Shown here: positions 30,269 through 31,077 of the stretch, one piece after another
Position numbering within the stretch: the first letter of the stretch is position 1
Layout of the letters: every line of letters starts with the position of its first letter
Source: Oscillibacter sp.
Lineage (GTDB): Bacteria > Bacillota > Clostridia > Oscillospirales > Oscillospiraceae
Assembly (NCBI GenBank): GCA_009773995.1
Contig: VSMY01000015.1
Span: 1-31,077 of the forward strand
Length of the DNA stretch: 31,077 nucleotides
Direction of reading: 5' to 3'
Notes under the pieces: model-generated
What the model was told of the DNA's origin: nothing
What the model saw: only the letters and a program-made list of their open reading frames with translations
Database searches by the model: none
Translations under genes and position numbers: made by a program

Positions 30269-30949
30269 ATGAAAGCGAGGATGGCGAAAATCGCCGGGAA
30301 GGCAGCCCGCTGGCTGCTGGCCGTTCTGGCGGTCCAGGCCCTGCTGTGGGCGGTCCTGGGCTGGTCCCCGGTGCTGGGAAACCTGGTCTCCGCCGTACAA
30401 TTGCGGACCTACGCCTCCCAGGTCTGGCCGGGCCTGGAGCCGGTGGGCCCCTGGGCCTGGTATGATTTAAAGAACGGCGGCTACGGTCTGGGGTTTGCCC
30501 TGGAAAACGGTGGAGGACGCCGTGCCCTCAGCTATGACTTAAAGTCCGGGCTGGTGTACGACGAACGGCGGGAGACGGTTTTGCGGAAAGAGTTGGGCAT
30601 CGCTGAAAGCCCGCAGGTCAATGGGCACATGGCCTTCTGGTGGGCCCGTTGGACTCCCAGAGACCCGGACACGCCGGTGGTCGGTATCCGCATTGACTTT
30701 CGCGACAAGCGCAGCGCCCCGGTACCGGATGAGGAAGCCATGCGGGCGGCCATGGCGGACCGGGCCATGGAGCTCTATGCGGAGCTGTCCCCCCGGACCC
30801 CGGTCCACACGGTTTCCGTGCACTATAACCATGAGGCCCAGAAGGACAAGCACGGCGGATATTTGTGGCACACCATCACGGTAGACCTGCCGGAGGACAC
30901 GCCGCTGACAAGAGAGATGGTGCTCTCCGGGAAGCTGACAAGCCGCTAG
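30269..30949 (+). CDS. Membrane-anchored protein of unknown function
   Basis: 226 residues. One hydrophobic segment at about residues 13-34 (AARWLLAVLAVQALLWAVLG) acts as uncleaved anchor or signal peptide; the rest is a soluble, Trp- and Asp-rich domain, with repeated strands such as VVGIRIDFRDKRSAPVPD and HTVSVHYNHEAQKDKHGG. I recognise no family. It is 21 bases after the TraX-like gene, with AAGGAGG before the ATG, and is followed 16 bases later by an XdhC-like gene. Topology suggests the domain lies outside the membrane. A role with the TraX-like protein is possible but unsupported by any motif. Confidence 0.75.
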   Translation: MKARMAKIAGKAARWLLAVLAVQALLWAVLGWSPVLGNLVSAVQLRTYASQVWPGLEPVGPWAWYDLKNGGYGLGFALENGGGRRALSYDLKSGLVYDERRETVLRKELGIAESPQVNGHMAFWWARWTPRDPDTPVVGIRIDFRDKRSAPVPDEEAMRAAMADRAMELYAELSPRTPVHTVSVHYNHEAQKDKHGGYLWHTITVDLPEDTPLTREMVLSGKLTSR

Positions 30950-30965
30950 AGAAAGGAGCGCCGCT

Positions 30966-31077
30966 ATGCGCACGATTTTTGAAAATTTGCTGACCCTGCT
31001 GGAGCGGGGAGAGGACGCGGTGCTGGCCACGGTGGCCTCCGCCCAGGGGTCCACTCCTCGGGGGGCCGGGTCCCAGC
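30966..31077 (+). CDS. XdhC/CoxI-family protein, N-terminal fragment
   Basis: 37 codons up to the right edge of the window. AVLATVASAQGSTPRGAGSQ is the XdhC/CoxI N-terminal signature. These proteins help insert or sulfurate the molybdenum cofactor of xanthine dehydrogenase-type hydroxylases, or in Clostridia act in selenium-dependent hydroxylase maturation. AAAGGAG precedes the ATG. The genes beyond the edge would tell which hydroxylase it serves. Confidence 0.82.
   Translation, partial: MRTIFENLLTLLERGEDAVLATVASAQGSTPRGAGSQ

Noticed and set aside
1..31077. CRISPR arrays, tRNA or rRNA genes, insertion sequences with transposases
   Set aside because: No regularly spaced repeats, cloverleaf genes, rRNA motifs or transposase frames were recognised on either strand.

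Overview
The window reads as a chromosomal segment of a high-GC, spore-lineage anaerobic Firmicute, most likely a gut Oscillospiraceae (Flavonifractor/Oscillibacter-like) butyrate producer. The grounds are AGGAGG-type ribosome sites before nearly every gene, an IorAB ferredoxin oxidoreductase, a 4-hydroxybutyryl-CoA dehydratase, a Feo system with two small FeoA proteins, a lysine riboswitch and the 5' part of the sporulation sigma factor gene sigK. The genus is inference. No rRNA, tRNA or CRISPR array was seen.

Region 1 (1-5.0 kb, minus strand) is one tight operon: iorA, iorB, a CoA-transferase, an aminotransferase and the start of an NADP-type glutamate dehydrogenase. Together they form an oxidative amino-acid fermentation module: transamination, ferredoxin-linked oxidative decarboxylation to acyl-CoA, CoA transfer, and glutamate recycling. 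A divergent LysR regulator (5.1-6.0 kb) faces it. A MATE exporter follows, converging on the regulator.

Region 2 (7.5-17.1 kb, minus strand) is a ten-kilobase operon-like array. It runs from a good promoter at 17.2 kb to a strong terminator at 7.46 kb, with a divergent LysR gene (17.4-18.3 kb). Order of transcription: AstE/AspA-like deacylase, TRAP transporter dctP-dctQ-dctM, a second AstE/AspA-like deacylase, 4-hydroxybutyrate dehydrogenase, 4-hydroxybutyryl-CoA dehydratase, a small cysteine-rich protein, and 4-hydroxybutyrate CoA-transferase. The parts suggest uptake of an acylated carboxylate, its deacylation, and fermentation of the C4 product through 4-hydroxybutyrate to crotonyl-CoA. 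An N-acyl-GABA substrate is my inference.

Region 3 (18.3-20.1 kb) is decayed and rearranged. It holds a chimeric relic of a GH2 beta-galactosidase and a GPH sugar symporter, two inverted copies of a small ORF of the kind found beside serine recombinases, a serine recombinase cut off just after its catalytic-serine motif, and a sigK gene cut off after about 65 codons. The last two break at the same 9-bp word, which points to a skin-like sigK-interrupting element or its scar.

Region 4 (20.2-31.1 kb) carries compact housekeeping and accessory units: a GIY-YIG/GNAT fusion; a feoA-feoA-feoB operon with GTTAG/CTAAC operators; a YfcE-like phosphoesterase; a Vat/CatB-type acetyltransferase whose start is caged in a hairpin after a six-codon leader ORF; an aminotransferase-Dabb operon with a palindromic operator; a lysine riboswitch controlling an NhaC-family transporter with an unusual cysteine-rich N-terminus; and TraX-like, unknown and XdhC-like genes at the right edge.
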